64,000 nt of DNA from Rickettsiales bacterium (GTDB lineage: Bacteria > Pseudomonadota > Alphaproteobacteria > Rickettsiales > UBA998): contig JAMWZD010000001.1 of the NCBI GenBank assembly GCA_024304995.1, positions 511,472 through 575,471 on the forward strand, given 5' to 3'. Each line of letters starts with the position of its first letter. Position 1 is the first letter of the stretch. A model generated the notes under the pieces. The model saw only the letters and a program-made list of their open reading frames with translations, was not told where the DNA came from and made no database searches. Of this stretch, positions 54,014-63,560 are shown piece after piece. Made by a program: the position numbers and the translations under genes.

Positions 54014-54748
54014 TTACTGCCCACCTGCGTTGCTGGTTGGGCGGTTTTTGCGTTTGAGAGACACCATAGACGTGAAATAACCGCTTGGCGCTTCGTCTGC
54101 ATTGTCCTGCTTCGCATCTGCTCGCGGTCCCATCCGCCCGACATATTCATTTAATTTGCATTGCAGCACAAACCCGCCTTCTTTATGCGGTTTTACTTTC
54201 ATGATATATTTTTGTGCGGGCTGCTTCGGGTTGCTCTGACGGTCAAAGATCATCAGCAGTAATTTATTGTCCCCAGGAATGGTAGTGTCAGGATATTCCA
54301 TCAATAGCTGGTCAAATTCCTGCATCACTTCTTCCAGCGTGGCATAAATCTTTTCTTTTTTCACATTGCGCAAAATAGGATGCCCCCAGTTGGGCAGACG
54401 TTCTTTTCTGCGGCGGCGGCGCGGATGGTATTTCAGTTCAATGTCTATCTTGGTGGCGTTTAATGTGTAAATGCCTGTCGGCAGCATTTGCGGCGTAACA
54501 AAAGCGAAATGCCCCATATAGCCTTCATCCATATCCTCATCGGTCAGATGATAATCTTTGATCCACAGCTTCATACATGCCTTTCCTTCTGGCATGTTAT
54601 CGTCTTTTTCTTTGTTAGAGACAGTAAAATGCTTTTCAAAATACTGCATCTTTTTAATTGCCTGTGCTTCATCCTCAAAGCGATAGCGCCCTGTAATAAG
54701 CGCATGAACGTGAGGATTGGCTACATTCGCGTAACGCTGATTTCCCAC
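54014..54748 (-). CDS. Hypothetical protein, 244 aa
   Basis: Not recognised. Start is GTG 54748, seven bases after a good AAGGAG site. The protein is basic overall with a run RRRRRKER in the middle (about 110-117), and a mostly beta-like pattern (HALITGRYRFEDEAQAIKKM; FAFVTPQMLPTGIYTLNATKIDIELKYH; KLLLMIFDRQSNP; GGFVLQCKLNEYVGRM). No signal peptide. The tail is polar. It lies beside the flagellin gene on the other strand, without evident connection. Confidence 0.6.
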   Translation of the reverse strand: MGNQRYANVANPHVHALITGRYRFEDEAQAIKKMQYFEKHFTVSNKEKDDNMPEGKACMKLWIKDYHLTDEDMDEGYMGHFAFVTPQMLPTGIYTLNATKIDIELKYHPRRRRRKERLPNWGHPILRNVKKEKIYATLEEVMQEFDQLLMEYPDTTIPGDNKLLLMIFDRQSNPKQPAQKYIMKVKPHKEGGFVLQCKLNEYVGRMGPRADAKQDNADEAPSGYFTSMVSLKRKNRPTSNAGGQ

Positions 54749-55082
54749 TTAGAGACTCCTTCCTACTTATTATCAAGTATTTATTGGTCTGATTAAATAA
54801 TATAAGAGTAATACTATAATAAATATAAGAAAAATTCAATAATTATTTAATATTTAGTTAACGTGGTGTTGAGAGCAATACTCTACTTCTCCTTCTCTGA
54901 ACAAAACTAAAAGAAATAACATGTTCTGCTCACATGCAATAAAATGCATATAGGCGCATTTTTTCAGGCTGCATTAAGAAAATGTTCACCAATTCATGAG
55001 ATAGTCGATAGTAAGCGATAGTATATTGCAATTAACCGGAACAGGTAGTTCCATAATTTAACAGTCCAAGTAGGAGACAATA
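54749..55082. other. Intergenic region and flagellin leader
   Basis: No open frame. AT-rich, presumably holding promoters for flagellin and for the gene at 54014 (divergent). Near the flagellin start is GGAAC-AGGTA-GTTCC (55038-55052), a perfect 5-bp inverted repeat, and just before it CGATAGTAAGCGATAGTA, a direct repeat of CGATAGTA (55004-55021). These may be mRNA structures or binding sites. No convincing sigma-54 or sigma-28 promoter was found. Confidence 0.5.
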
Positions 55083-57854
55083 ATGGCTTTAAATTCTATA
55101 AACACAAATCAGGCGGCAATGCAGGCTCAGTCGAACATCGGTAAAGCATCGACTACGGCGAGTTCTTCCATTGCGCGTTTGTCCAGCGGTAATCGTATTA
55201 CTCGTGCGGCAGACGACGTAGCGTCTATGTCAGCTGGTACATCACTTCGTACCAACGTGACAACATTAAAAACTGCGTTGGTGAACACTTCGCAGGGTCA
55301 GAGCATGCTTCAGGTTGCTGATGGTGCGTTGACACAGGTAGTTGATATTCTGCAGCGTCAGAAAGCAATTGCAGTTCAGGCAGGTTCAGGTTCCCTGACA
55401 TCTGCAGAGCGTGGCTTCCTCAATCAGGAATTCCAAAACCTGACACAGGAAATTGATCGTTTGGTGGAGCAAACAAACTTTAACGGTGTAACACTGTTGA
55501 ACGGTTCGCTTTCTGAGAAAGTGTCTGTGAAAGGCAACGAAACAGCTGCAAAGTCTGCTTCAATGTCTATTTCTTTCAACACAAACCTTGCAGCAGCGGA
55601 CAACTTGGTTTTCCGTGATACATCAAATGGTACTGCAACAACGATAGCATTGACTACAGCTGGTGGTACTATTGCTGATTCTCTTGACAATCTGGTGACG
55701 CAGTTAAATGCTTCAACAGATGCCATCGTATCGTCTGCAACCTATTCTCGTTCTGGTAACTCTCTTGTTATCACATCTGATAATGGTGGTGTTCAGGGTC
55801 AGACATTTGCCGTTGATGCTGCAACTTCTACTGCATTGAACGGTACTGGTACTGGTCGTGGTGTGGTCAACGGCGGTGGAGCATCTGCATCTATCTCTGT
55901 GTTCGACCCTGCAACGGGCATTAACGTAGCAGATACAACAACGTCTGTTGTTGCAGCAGCTGCGACAGTTGCTGAGCCAATTCAGGCTGGTGCAGCATTG
56001 GCAACTATTGACGGTACTGAGATTCTCGGTTCTGCCATGTCTGCTGGTGACTCTCTGGAAGATATTGTCAACAACATCAACGCTAACAGCTCTGTCAGCG
56101 GTTTCACTGCTCGTATCGTAGGTTCTGCTGGAAACTACAATATTCAGGTGGAAACAAGCACAGTAGATACTGACGTAACTGATGGTTATGACACTGTATC
56201 TGTTCTTGCTGTAGCCTTGACTGCAACTGTGGATGCATCTGTAACAGCGAATGCTGGTGCAGCAACAGTATCTCAGGTCTTCTCTCTTGAAGGTGCAACA
56301 GATGCAGGTATCGGTAAAGGTGATACAATCGGTATTGGAACTATTGGTGACAATATCATCACTAACCAGAATCAGCAGCGTTCTTCTGTAACCATTGCGT
56401 TCCCAGAAATTGCTGATGCAGACCTGAATGACCCAACGAACTTCGGTAATGCAACCACTCCTACATTCTCTGTAGGCGGTGTTACATTCTCATTCTCTGC
56501 AACAGGGGATGGACCAGCAGAAGCGAAAATTGGTGCAACTCTTGAAGAAACACTGGATAATGCAGTAGCAGCATTCAATTCTTACGAAGGAACTGCGAGC
56601 GAGAATTACGCTCTGGATCAACTGGAAGCTTACCGCGATGGTACGGACATTAAAATCCGCACTAAAAACGTTGGCACAGCACGCGCTCTTGATGGTACTG
56701 TTCTAACAGTAACGTCAGCAGCACTTCCAACAGGTTCTTCTGTTTCTGGTGCAGGTACGCTTGATACAGGTTCAACTGGCGGTATCAACACTTCTGGTGT
56801 GACCAATAAAGACTTTATTGGCAACATTCAGGGCTTCCAGGCTACTTTTACAGGCACAACGAACACTGTAGACCTATCTATTAAAGTGGGTGACATTACA
56901 TATGCAGCATCGTCTGTAAATGTGAACAACACTACAGATACAAATGTTCGCCTGACTTCTGATGATGGTGGTTACTTTGATATCCAGCTTGCTGGAAACA
57001 AAGGTGAAGCTGTTGCGTCTCAGTCTGATGCAAATCTGGTGGCTGACCGTCTGAATGGTGCATTTAGCTCTATCACATTCTCGCAAGAGCGTGCGGTATC
57101 AAGCTATAAAGGCAACCAGACAATTGATGGTGTTGGTTCGCTGATTGGTTCATCTGTTGATATTCAACTGTCCAACTTCGATGATGTTCGCATTGAGAAA
57201 ATCCGTGTGAATCAGCCAGAAGGCATCAGCGATAACGGTTCAATCGAAATCACTATGAATGGTCAGGTGTATAAAGGTAGCCAGGACTTAACTGCGCAGC
57301 TTGGTGCAAATCAAACCTATCGCTTTACATCTACTACAGATGCAAACAGCTATATTGATTTCACTACAGGTGGTTCTTCTCTGGCATTTGATACGCTTGA
57401 GAAAGCTCAGAAGCTGGAAGACGGGTTGCGTGCAGCATTCGGTGTTTCTGATGAGAGCGCTGCAGTATCATTCCAGGTGGGTGTAACAACATCTGATTCC
57501 CTGAACATTTCTGTTGATAACGTATCGACTCGTGAAATCTTCGGTGGAAAAACTCTGGATGTGAAGACTCAGGAAGGCGCAGCAGCAGCAGCTGATGCTC
57601 TTGACCTGGCGATTGATGCAGTAACAGCCGTTCGTGCAGAAGTGGGTGCGTTGCAGTCTCGCTTTGACTTTGCAGCAGCAAACGTGGAAAGCTCAATCAC
57701 GAATCAGGATGCAGCGCGTGGCGTTCTTCTTGATACGGACATTGCAGCAGAATCCACTGCATTCTCTCAGGCTCAGGTGAAGTTGCAGGCTGGTATTTCG
57801 GTACTTGCTCAGGCAAACCTACTGCCTCAGAACCTGCTGAAACTGATTGGGTAA
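55083..57854 (+). CDS. Flagellin, unusually large (923 aa)
   Basis: Main filament protein. The D0/D1 N-terminal region (MALNSINTNQAAMQAQSNI ... SSSIARLSSGNRITRAADDVASMSAGT ... FNGVTLLNGS) and the C-terminal region (VRAEVGALQSRFDFAAANVESSITNQDAARGVLLDTDIAAESTAFS...) are standard. Between roughly residues 165 and 830 is a long Thr/Ser/Ala/Asn-rich, beta-like central region with no known domain, making it about twice the usual length; it would form a large outer domain, possibly adhesive or glycosylated. TAGGAGACAATA precedes the ATG. Monocistronic or first of the filament genes. Confidence 0.95.
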   Translation: MALNSINTNQAAMQAQSNIGKASTTASSSIARLSSGNRITRAADDVASMSAGTSLRTNVTTLKTALVNTSQGQSMLQVADGALTQVVDILQRQKAIAVQAGSGSLTSAERGFLNQEFQNLTQEIDRLVEQTNFNGVTLLNGSLSEKVSVKGNETAAKSASMSISFNTNLAAADNLVFRDTSNGTATTIALTTAGGTIADSLDNLVTQLNASTDAIVSSATYSRSGNSLVITSDNGGVQGQTFAVDAATSTALNGTGTGRGVVNGGGASASISVFDPATGINVADTTTSVVAAAATVAEPIQAGAALATIDGTEILGSAMSAGDSLEDIVNNINANSSVSGFTARIVGSAGNYNIQVETSTVDTDVTDGYDTVSVLAVALTATVDASVTANAGAATVSQVFSLEGATDAGIGKGDTIGIGTIGDNIITNQNQQRSSVTIAFPEIADADLNDPTNFGNATTPTFSVGGVTFSFSATGDGPAEAKIGATLEETLDNAVAAFNSYEGTASENYALDQLEAYRDGTDIKIRTKNVGTARALDGTVLTVTSAALPTGSSVSGAGTLDTGSTGGINTSGVTNKDFIGNIQGFQATFTGTTNTVDLSIKVGDITYAASSVNVNNTTDTNVRLTSDDGGYFDIQLAGNKGEAVASQSDANLVADRLNGAFSSITFSQERAVSSYKGNQTIDGVGSLIGSSVDIQLSNFDDVRIEKIRVNQPEGISDNGSIEITMNGQVYKGSQDLTAQLGANQTYRFTSTTDANSYIDFTTGGSSLAFDTLEKAQKLEDGLRAAFGVSDESAAVSFQVGVTTSDSLNISVDNVSTREIFGGKTLDVKTQEGAAAAADALDLAIDAVTAVRAEVGALQSRFDFAAANVESSITNQDAARGVLLDTDIAAESTAFSQAQVKLQAGISVLAQANLLPQNLLKLIG

Positions 57855-57874
57855 TTTTAGCCCTCTTGCATGAT

Positions 57875-57917
57875 GGAAGGTGTCAGATTGTTCTCACTCT
57901 TCAAACTGGCATCTTCC
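57875..57917 (+). terminator. Stem-loop after flagellin, possible terminator
   Basis: GGAAGGTGTCAG and CTGGCATCTTCC form a 12-bp stem with one mismatch and one G-U-type pair, 18-base loop. No long T run, so it may stabilise the mRNA instead. Confidence 0.5.
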
Positions 57918-58066
57918 TTGCAAGATAGTTTCACAAAAACATTACACAATAAGAGATTAGACCATAATCCGAATTATACTTGATGAAGTAACCAACGACA
58001 TATTTAGTTTACACGCATGACGTACCAACCAATTTAAACAACACAACATATAAACAGGAGGTGGAG

Positions 58067-58441
58067 ATGGAAGTTACAGGCACAATGAACAACACACAGG
58101 CCAGTAATCAATTTATTACAGCAGCACGCGCTGCAGACGCGCCACCCGTCAAACGTTCAGACATCACCAACGAAATGGTTAAAATTCCAGCAGTAGAAAA
58201 TACTGATCTGACGAAGATGGATGAAAAGCGCCTCGCAGACATGAAGCGCGTGATTGAAAAAAACAGTTTTAAAGATACCTTCGCCGTGCGCGACAGCAGT
58301 TTCACCATCTTCAAGGATAAAGAAGGACAATATATCACCCGCTTTACCAGCCTTCGTGATGGTTCCGTGACTTACGTTCAGGAAAAAGATGTGCTGGCAG
58401 CAGATGGCGAAAAAAGCGCTTATATGAGCGTAGACGCATAA
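58067..58441 (+). CDS. flaG: FlaG-like flagellar protein
   Basis: 124 residues from ATG 58067, placed by AGGAGG five bases upstream (a GTG at 58061 is also in frame). Short, with a polar N-terminal region and a C-terminal domain TFAVRDSSFTIFKDKEGQYITRFTSLRDGSVTYV, a pattern of FlaG proteins, which influence filament length. Position between flagellin and fliD strongly supports the call; sequence alone is moderate. Confidence 0.75.
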   Translation: MEVTGTMNNTQASNQFITAARAADAPPVKRSDITNEMVKIPAVENTDLTKMDEKRLADMKRVIEKNSFKDTFAVRDSSFTIFKDKEGQYITRFTSLRDGSVTYVQEKDVLAADGEKSAYMSVDA

Positions 58442-58460
58442 AATTTAACAGAGACCTATC

Positions 58461-61049
58461 ATGATTACGCAAATTCAACTTGGAAATATCTTCAGTCAGA
58501 ATGACAAAACCATCCTTTCAGGTGGTCAGTCCGGGCTGGACATTGAAAGTCTGGTAAACGGGCTGGTTGAAGCACGTCGCCAACCTGCGGTCATTCTTGA
58601 ATCCACACTGGAAGCCAATGCCACACGCTCTGAAGCAGTGGGCGAAATGCGCACCATTTTAGACAATTTCCGCGATGCGGCAAACTTCCTGCGCAACCCT
58701 CCTGGCGTTAATAACGAATCTGAGAATATCTTTGAGTTCCGCTCGGGCAGCGTGCAATCTAACACGGCAATTGCTGGCAGCAATTACATGACGATTACGG
58801 CTGAACCTGGTGCGACGGCAACAAATTATGATATGGAAATTACGCAGCTTGCCACACGCAGCGTCTATACTACAAACACATTTAATCTCACCAATGCAGA
58901 CACTGCAGTCGTTGGCGCTGGGCTGCCATTTTCCGCAGGGTCAATTTTCCTCGGCGCGGATGGGGTGGAAGTGGAGCTGGAAGATGGTGACACGCTGAAT
59001 CAGATAGAAGCAAAAATCAATGCATCTAAAAATCTGTCTGGCGTGGAAGCCATTGCCATTAAAGTGGCTGATGGACAATATCGTCTGTCCTTTAAAAGCA
59101 TTGAGACTGGCAACCCATTTAGCGGCGTGCCAACCACTCCCCCTGCTCCGCCCCCTGTCATCACCACGGATGCAATCTTCCGTTTTGATGCGAATGATAT
59201 AGACGGGGATGGGGATTATACGAACAACCCAACTGCCGATCAGCCAGTTGCGAATCCAGTTGATGGTTCAGGTGGCACATCTATCTCTGCCGTTGGCGGA
59301 ACACCCGTGCTGGATGTGAACGGTGCTGCAAACGGTCAGGCTGCTTTTGATTTTTCTGGTGGCGGGGTGTATCAGCCAGCGAATAGCGGTGCAATAAACA
59401 CTGGAACCTATCAGGAAAAGTCTATGACCTTTTCCTTCACGACAGGCGCAGATGTCAGCGGGACTCAGGTAATTTATGAGCAAGGCGGCACGGCTCGCAG
59501 TTATTCTCTGCAGATTATGGACAATGCAGGAACGCCAACATTATTTGCAGTAGCACACAATACTACTGGTGAATGGTCGGCAGGAAACGAATTTAAAGTG
59601 CTGAATCTGGGCGCTGTCTCAGCAAATACGTCGTATAATGTGGTCGTCAATTTTGATGCTACGGCAAACCCAGCCGCCAACGACCCTGCAAACACGTTTA
59701 CAGGCTTTGTGAATGGCGTGCAGATGGATCAGGTCACAGGGATTGCTGAAATGCGCCCGCATAACGGTTCTGTTGGTATTGGCGGCGCAGTGGGCGGACT
59801 AGGTTTAGCGGATGGCACAACTAGTGGTGCAACGCACCAGTTTAACGGCAAAATTTCAGAAATCGCCATGTTCAACAAGGCGCTGACCCCTGCTGAAATT
59901 AATGACATCAACACTTATTACGAAGACAAGTTTAATCAGCCTATCGCTCCTGCTGGTGGCAATATCACCGTTACTGGCGCATCATTTGCAGGCGTAGGCT
60001 TCGCTATTCAGGAAGATGCACAAAATGCAATCGTGCAGTTTGATGGCACGACGATTGAACGTCAGACCAATAATATCAACGATATTGTGGAAGGGGTGAC
60101 CTTTAACCTTCTGAACGAAACGCCTGTTGGCACAGAGCTGGAAGTGGAAATTGAACCAGATCTGGAACTGGCGCGTCAGGGCATATTAAACTTCGTGGAT
60201 GCCTATAATGAATTCCGCCTATTTGCTTCCAAACAGTCTGAAATTGGTTCAAATGGCAGACCGAAAGACAGTGCCGTTCTTGCTGGCAGCTCCACCTTAA
60301 CGCTGACTAATTCACGCATTAACGCAGAAATGGCCTCTATCGTACAGGGTATCTTAGGTGATGACCCATCTCGTCTTGCAGATATTGGAATCGAGTTTTC
60401 AGATTTCCCTGGAGACAATGAAACGCCATTTACACGAAATATTTTAGTGCTGGATGAAGCCACTCTTGATGCTGCGTTGCAGGCAGACTTTAACGCAGTG
60501 CGCAAAGTGTTTGAATTTGACTATACTTCAGATGACCCTGATTTGCAGGTGTTCCAGCGCACAAACGGGCTGAACATCTCAGAAATTAACCTGAATCTGG
60601 ATCAGACAAACGGCATTTATCAGGCAAGCTATACTGATAGTAATGGCGTTATACAGACGATCGACCTTGAAGCAGATACGCTGGACGGCACGCCAGGCGT
60701 TGTGTTGAAAGGATTGCAGGGCACAGTGCTTGCAGGGCTGACCATGATTTATGGTACAGATGATGACGCAACCATCAATCTGCGTTTATCACAGGGTATT
60801 GGTGACCGTATATATAACACGCTGGATGAAACGCTGGATAGAAACACAGGTATTGTGGGCGTAGCGCAGCGCAATATTGAAACCGAAAATGAGCGTCTGG
60901 AAACGGATATTGCGCGTATTGATGAACAGCTTGAGCGTTATCGTCAGCAGTTGCTGGATCAGTATGCCGCGCTGGAAGCCGCCATCAGCAGCGCAAACAC
61001 CATTTTGCAAACGCTGGATGCGCAGGCAAACGCAGCACGAAATAACTAA
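58461..61049 (+). CDS. fliD: Flagellar hook-associated protein FliD (filament cap) with LamG-like insertion
   Basis: 862 residues; the family is commonly near 450-700. The cap assembles at the filament tip. The N-terminal part (SGLDIESLVNGLVEARRQPAVILE; TNYDMEITQLATRSVYTTNTF) and the C-terminal part (VDAYNEFRLFASKQSE; LRLSQGIGDRIYNTLDETLD; the coiled-coil end LETDIARIDEQLERYRQQLLDQYAALEAAISS) are standard. After a Pro-rich linker at 224-233, residues about 234-490 form a separate domain (FRFDANDIDGDGDYTNNP; MTFSFTTGADVSG; FNGKISEIAMFNKALTPAEINDI) of the LamG/concanavalin A-like lectin type, ending just before the FliD sequence resumes. Likely a surface-exposed binding module. Confidence 0.92.
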   Translation: MITQIQLGNIFSQNDKTILSGGQSGLDIESLVNGLVEARRQPAVILESTLEANATRSEAVGEMRTILDNFRDAANFLRNPPGVNNESENIFEFRSGSVQSNTAIAGSNYMTITAEPGATATNYDMEITQLATRSVYTTNTFNLTNADTAVVGAGLPFSAGSIFLGADGVEVELEDGDTLNQIEAKINASKNLSGVEAIAIKVADGQYRLSFKSIETGNPFSGVPTTPPAPPPVITTDAIFRFDANDIDGDGDYTNNPTADQPVANPVDGSGGTSISAVGGTPVLDVNGAANGQAAFDFSGGGVYQPANSGAINTGTYQEKSMTFSFTTGADVSGTQVIYEQGGTARSYSLQIMDNAGTPTLFAVAHNTTGEWSAGNEFKVLNLGAVSANTSYNVVVNFDATANPAANDPANTFTGFVNGVQMDQVTGIAEMRPHNGSVGIGGAVGGLGLADGTTSGATHQFNGKISEIAMFNKALTPAEINDINTYYEDKFNQPIAPAGGNITVTGASFAGVGFAIQEDAQNAIVQFDGTTIERQTNNINDIVEGVTFNLLNETPVGTELEVEIEPDLELARQGILNFVDAYNEFRLFASKQSEIGSNGRPKDSAVLAGSSTLTLTNSRINAEMASIVQGILGDDPSRLADIGIEFSDFPGDNETPFTRNILVLDEATLDAALQADFNAVRKVFEFDYTSDDPDLQVFQRTNGLNISEINLNLDQTNGIYQASYTDSNGVIQTIDLEADTLDGTPGVVLKGLQGTVLAGLTMIYGTDDDATINLRLSQGIGDRIYNTLDETLDRNTGIVGVAQRNIETENERLETDIARIDEQLERYRQQLLDQYAALEAAISSANTILQTLDAQANAARNN

Positions 61050-61075
61050 GAACATCTAACAGGAGAGCGCCAACA

Positions 61076-61543
61076 ATGAACCATCCATATGCAGCCTATC
61101 AGAATGCTTATCAGACGGTGAGCAAAACGCGGCAAATCGTAATGCTTTATGAAGGCACTATACGATTCATGCAGCAGGCACGTGAAGCAATGGAAGAAAA
61201 GCGCATTGAAGACCGTTACAATTTGTTGATTAAAGCATCTGATGTGATCATCGGACTGCAATCCTGCCTTGACTTTGATGCAGATGAAAAAGTGGCACGC
61301 ACCCTGTTTGATTTTTATGGCGATCTGGATATTCGCATCATGCAGTTGCAGCGCAGCAATGACCTGAATGAATGTGACGCGATTATTGGCGAACTGAAAG
61401 CTATGCGGGATGTATGGAAACAGATCGATGATACGGCAGAAACAGCAGCCCCCACTGCCGCAGCAACACAACAGGAGTCATCAGCTGCAACTGATATGCC
61501 CAATCTGGAAGAATTGCAAAATAGCATTTTCGTGTCTGTTTAA
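61076..61543 (+). CDS. fliS: Flagellar export chaperone FliS
   Basis: 155 residues. Binds flagellin's C-terminus before export. MLYEGTIRFMQQAREAMEEKRIEDRYNLLIKASDVIIGLQSCLDFDADEKVARTLFDFYGDL is the conserved helical bundle. A 40-residue Ala/Thr/Gln-rich tail follows. AGGAGAG precedes the ATG; it lies 26 bases after fliD, completing the flagellin-FlaG-FliD-FliS order. Its stop overlaps that of a convergent methyltransferase gene by 4 bases. Confidence 0.94.
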   Translation: MNHPYAAYQNAYQTVSKTRQIVMLYEGTIRFMQQAREAMEEKRIEDRYNLLIKASDVIIGLQSCLDFDADEKVARTLFDFYGDLDIRIMQLQRSNDLNECDAIIGELKAMRDVWKQIDDTAETAAPTAAATQQESSAATDMPNLEELQNSIFVSV

Positions 61544-62148
61544 TCCGCTTTTTTCTTCGCAATAACAGATAGAATGTGCCATTGTTTCAATTCGCCTGTT
61601 ACTGTGCAACCTTCAAATGGTTCAGCATCATCGAAATATAATATATCATAGTTTTTGGCGAAACAGCTTCGTAATTCTTCAACCGAAACGGTTACAATAT
61701 TTTTATTTTTCTGCCAGCTATCCTGTTCACCAAAGAACGTACCACAGAAATAGCCATTAGAATTAATCGCTAGATTCATCTGTTGCATTACAACATCAAA
61801 ATCTTTACCCAGAAAAGGAATGCTGTGATACGCGTTGATCAGGTGACATTCGGGCAAAGTTAGATTTTGCACTTTTTCATGCATTATTGTTAGAGCAGTG
61901 TCGTAAGTATTTTGCTCCTTTACTGTAGCGATTGCATCCTCTGATGAATCTATCGCGGTTACCACAAACCCATGTTCCAGCAGATAAAAACTATCACGCC
62001 CTGCTCCACACCCTATATCTATTGCATGTAACGGTTTTATATCTTTTAAAACGGAATCAGATAACATCATCTGAACTGCCCGTTGCAAGGGCTTTGATGG
62101 TGATGATCTTCTCGTTTTGCGTGCAAAGCAACCCCAATCAGCTGGCAT
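61540..62148 (-). CDS. Class I SAM-dependent methyltransferase (TehB-like)
   Basis: 202 residues. SAM motif I is AIDIGCGAGRDSFYLLEHG, motif II VTAIDSSEDAI. The motif set and the N-terminal AQMMLSD...LKDIKPLHAID context resemble TehB/UbiE-type small-molecule methyltransferases; substrate unknown (tellurite resistance is one possibility, only by family). It is convergent with fliS and divergent from the thiolase across a 175-bp spacer. Confidence 0.8.
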   Translation of the reverse strand: MPADWGCFARKTRRSSPSKPLQRAVQMMLSDSVLKDIKPLHAIDIGCGAGRDSFYLLEHGFVVTAIDSSEDAIATVKEQNTYDTALTIMHEKVQNLTLPECHLINAYHSIPFLGKDFDVVMQQMNLAINSNGYFCGTFFGEQDSWQKNKNIVTVSVEELRSCFAKNYDILYFDDAEPFEGCTVTGELKQWHILSVIAKKKAD

Positions 62149-62323
62149 CAGATTGCCTGTTTAATATCAGTTTCATATTAATACATGCTCCTTATCTTAT
62201 ATTGCCACGCAACATAAGAATGACATATGTTTTCTTTGTAATATTGTCGCATAGGCTAGACAAGTATTCATTCGCCTATTACATCTAATGGTCAATATAA
62301 TCTCACATTAAAGGACAGATATT

Positions 62324-63496
62324 ATGGTTAAAGACGTTGTTATTGTAGATGCGCTTCGCACGGCAATTGGAAATTTTGGTGGTGGCTTTGCAACAACCCC
62401 TGCTCACAAACTGGGCGCAGCGGTGATTAAAGCCCTGTGCGAAAAACATTCTATCAAAGCAGATGAAGTGGATGAAGTGATTCTGGGTCAGGTTTTGACC
62501 ACGGCGCAAGGGCAAAATCCCGCACGTCAGGCAGTCATTGAAGCAGGGTTGGACAAATCCGTTCCTGCAATTACGATTAATCAGGTCTGCGGGTCTGGTC
62601 TTCGCTCTGTTGCATTTGCCATGCAAGCCATTGCAAATGGTGACGCAGATATCGTTATTGCAGGCGGTCAGGAAAATATGAGCCTCGCGCCACACGCAGC
62701 CAACATTCGCGCTGGCGTGAAAATGGGCAATGCACCGATGATTGACACCATGATCACAGATGGTCTGTGGGATGCATTCAATAATTATCATATGGGAACC
62801 ACAGCGGAAAATATCGCGCAGAAATATGGTTTCTCACGCGAAGAGCAGGACGAACTGGCGCTTGCTTCTCAAACAAAAGCAGCCGCAGCGATTAAAGAAG
62901 GCAAGTTTGATGATGAAATCGTGCCATTCACCGTGCCAAACCGCAAAGGCGATATTGTGGTGGATAAGGATGAGTTTCCACGCGAAACTACGTTAGAAAA
63001 ACTGGGTAGCCTCCGCCCTGCATTTGATAAGCAAGGCACAGTGACTGCAGGAAATGCATCTGGTATTAATGATGGCGCAGCGGCATTATTGCTGATGAGC
63101 AAGGAAGAAGCAGATAAGCGCGGCTTGACTCCTCTTGCCACCATCAAAAACTGGGCGCACGCAGGGGTGGATCCGCAAATCATGGGTACTGGACCAATCG
63201 AAGCAGTGAAAAAAGTGCTGAGCAAATCTGGCTGGAGCCTTGCTGACGTAGAGTTGATTGAATCCAACGAAGCCTTTGCCGCACAGGCGCTATCTGTAGC
63301 AAAAGATCTATCATTTGATATGGACAAGGTGAATGTGAATGGCGGGGCGATTGCACTGGGTCACCCTATCGGCGCATCAGGCGCACGCGTTCTTACCACA
63401 CTCTTGCACGAAATGAAACGCCGCGATGCGAAAAAAGGTCTGGCAACCTTGTGTATTGGTGGCGGCATGGGTATTGCACTGACGGTTGAACGTTAA
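62324..63496 (+). CDS. Acetyl-CoA acetyltransferase (thiolase II)
   Basis: 390 residues. Condenses two acetyl-CoA to acetoacetyl-CoA or the reverse. Active-site Cys is in [12 protein letters not shown] near residue 88, the second in [10 protein letters not shown] near 380, and His in [10 protein letters not shown] near 350. Start AAAGGACAG-ATATT-ATG fits. It could serve polyhydroxybutyrate synthesis (phaA) or ketogenic breakdown (atoB); no phaB or phaC is in the window to decide. Length is standard. Confidence 0.95.
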   Translation: MVKDVVIVDALRTAIGNFGGGFATTPAHKLGAAVIKALCEKHSIKADEVDEVILGQVLTTAQGQNPARQAVIEAGLDKSVPAITINQVCGSGLRSVAFAMQAIANGDADIVIAGGQENMSLAPHAANIRAGVKMGNAPMIDTMITDGLWDAFNNYHMGTTAENIAQKYGFSREEQDELALASQTKAAAAIKEGKFDDEIVPFTVPNRKGDIVVDKDEFPRETTLEKLGSLRPAFDKQGTVTAGNASGINDGAAALLLMSKEEADKRGLTPLATIKNWAHAGVDPQIMGTGPIEAVKKVLSKSGWSLADVELIESNEAFAAQALSVAKDLSFDMDKVNVNGGAIALGHPIGASGARVLTTLLHEMKRRDAKKGLATLCIGGGMGIALTVER

Positions 63497-63516
63497 TAGT
63501 TCTTTACTTTTTGTTA

Positions 63517-63560
63517 GATTCACCTATAATAAGGATTAATTTCTTTATTATAGGTGAATC
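63517..63560. repeat. Perfect 16-bp inverted repeat at the start of the last gene
   Basis: GATTCACCTATAATAA and TTATTATAGGTGAATC are exact inverse copies, with a 12-base loop. It lies after the thiolase stop and covers the GTG start of the next frame. No T run after it. It may be a terminator-like mRNA end or hide the start of the following gene. Confidence 0.8.

Noticed and set aside
54749-55082. A sigma-54 promoter for flagellin (TGG...GC near 54865)
   Set aside because: The GG to GC distance is 8 bases rather than 10, and no other match was found.
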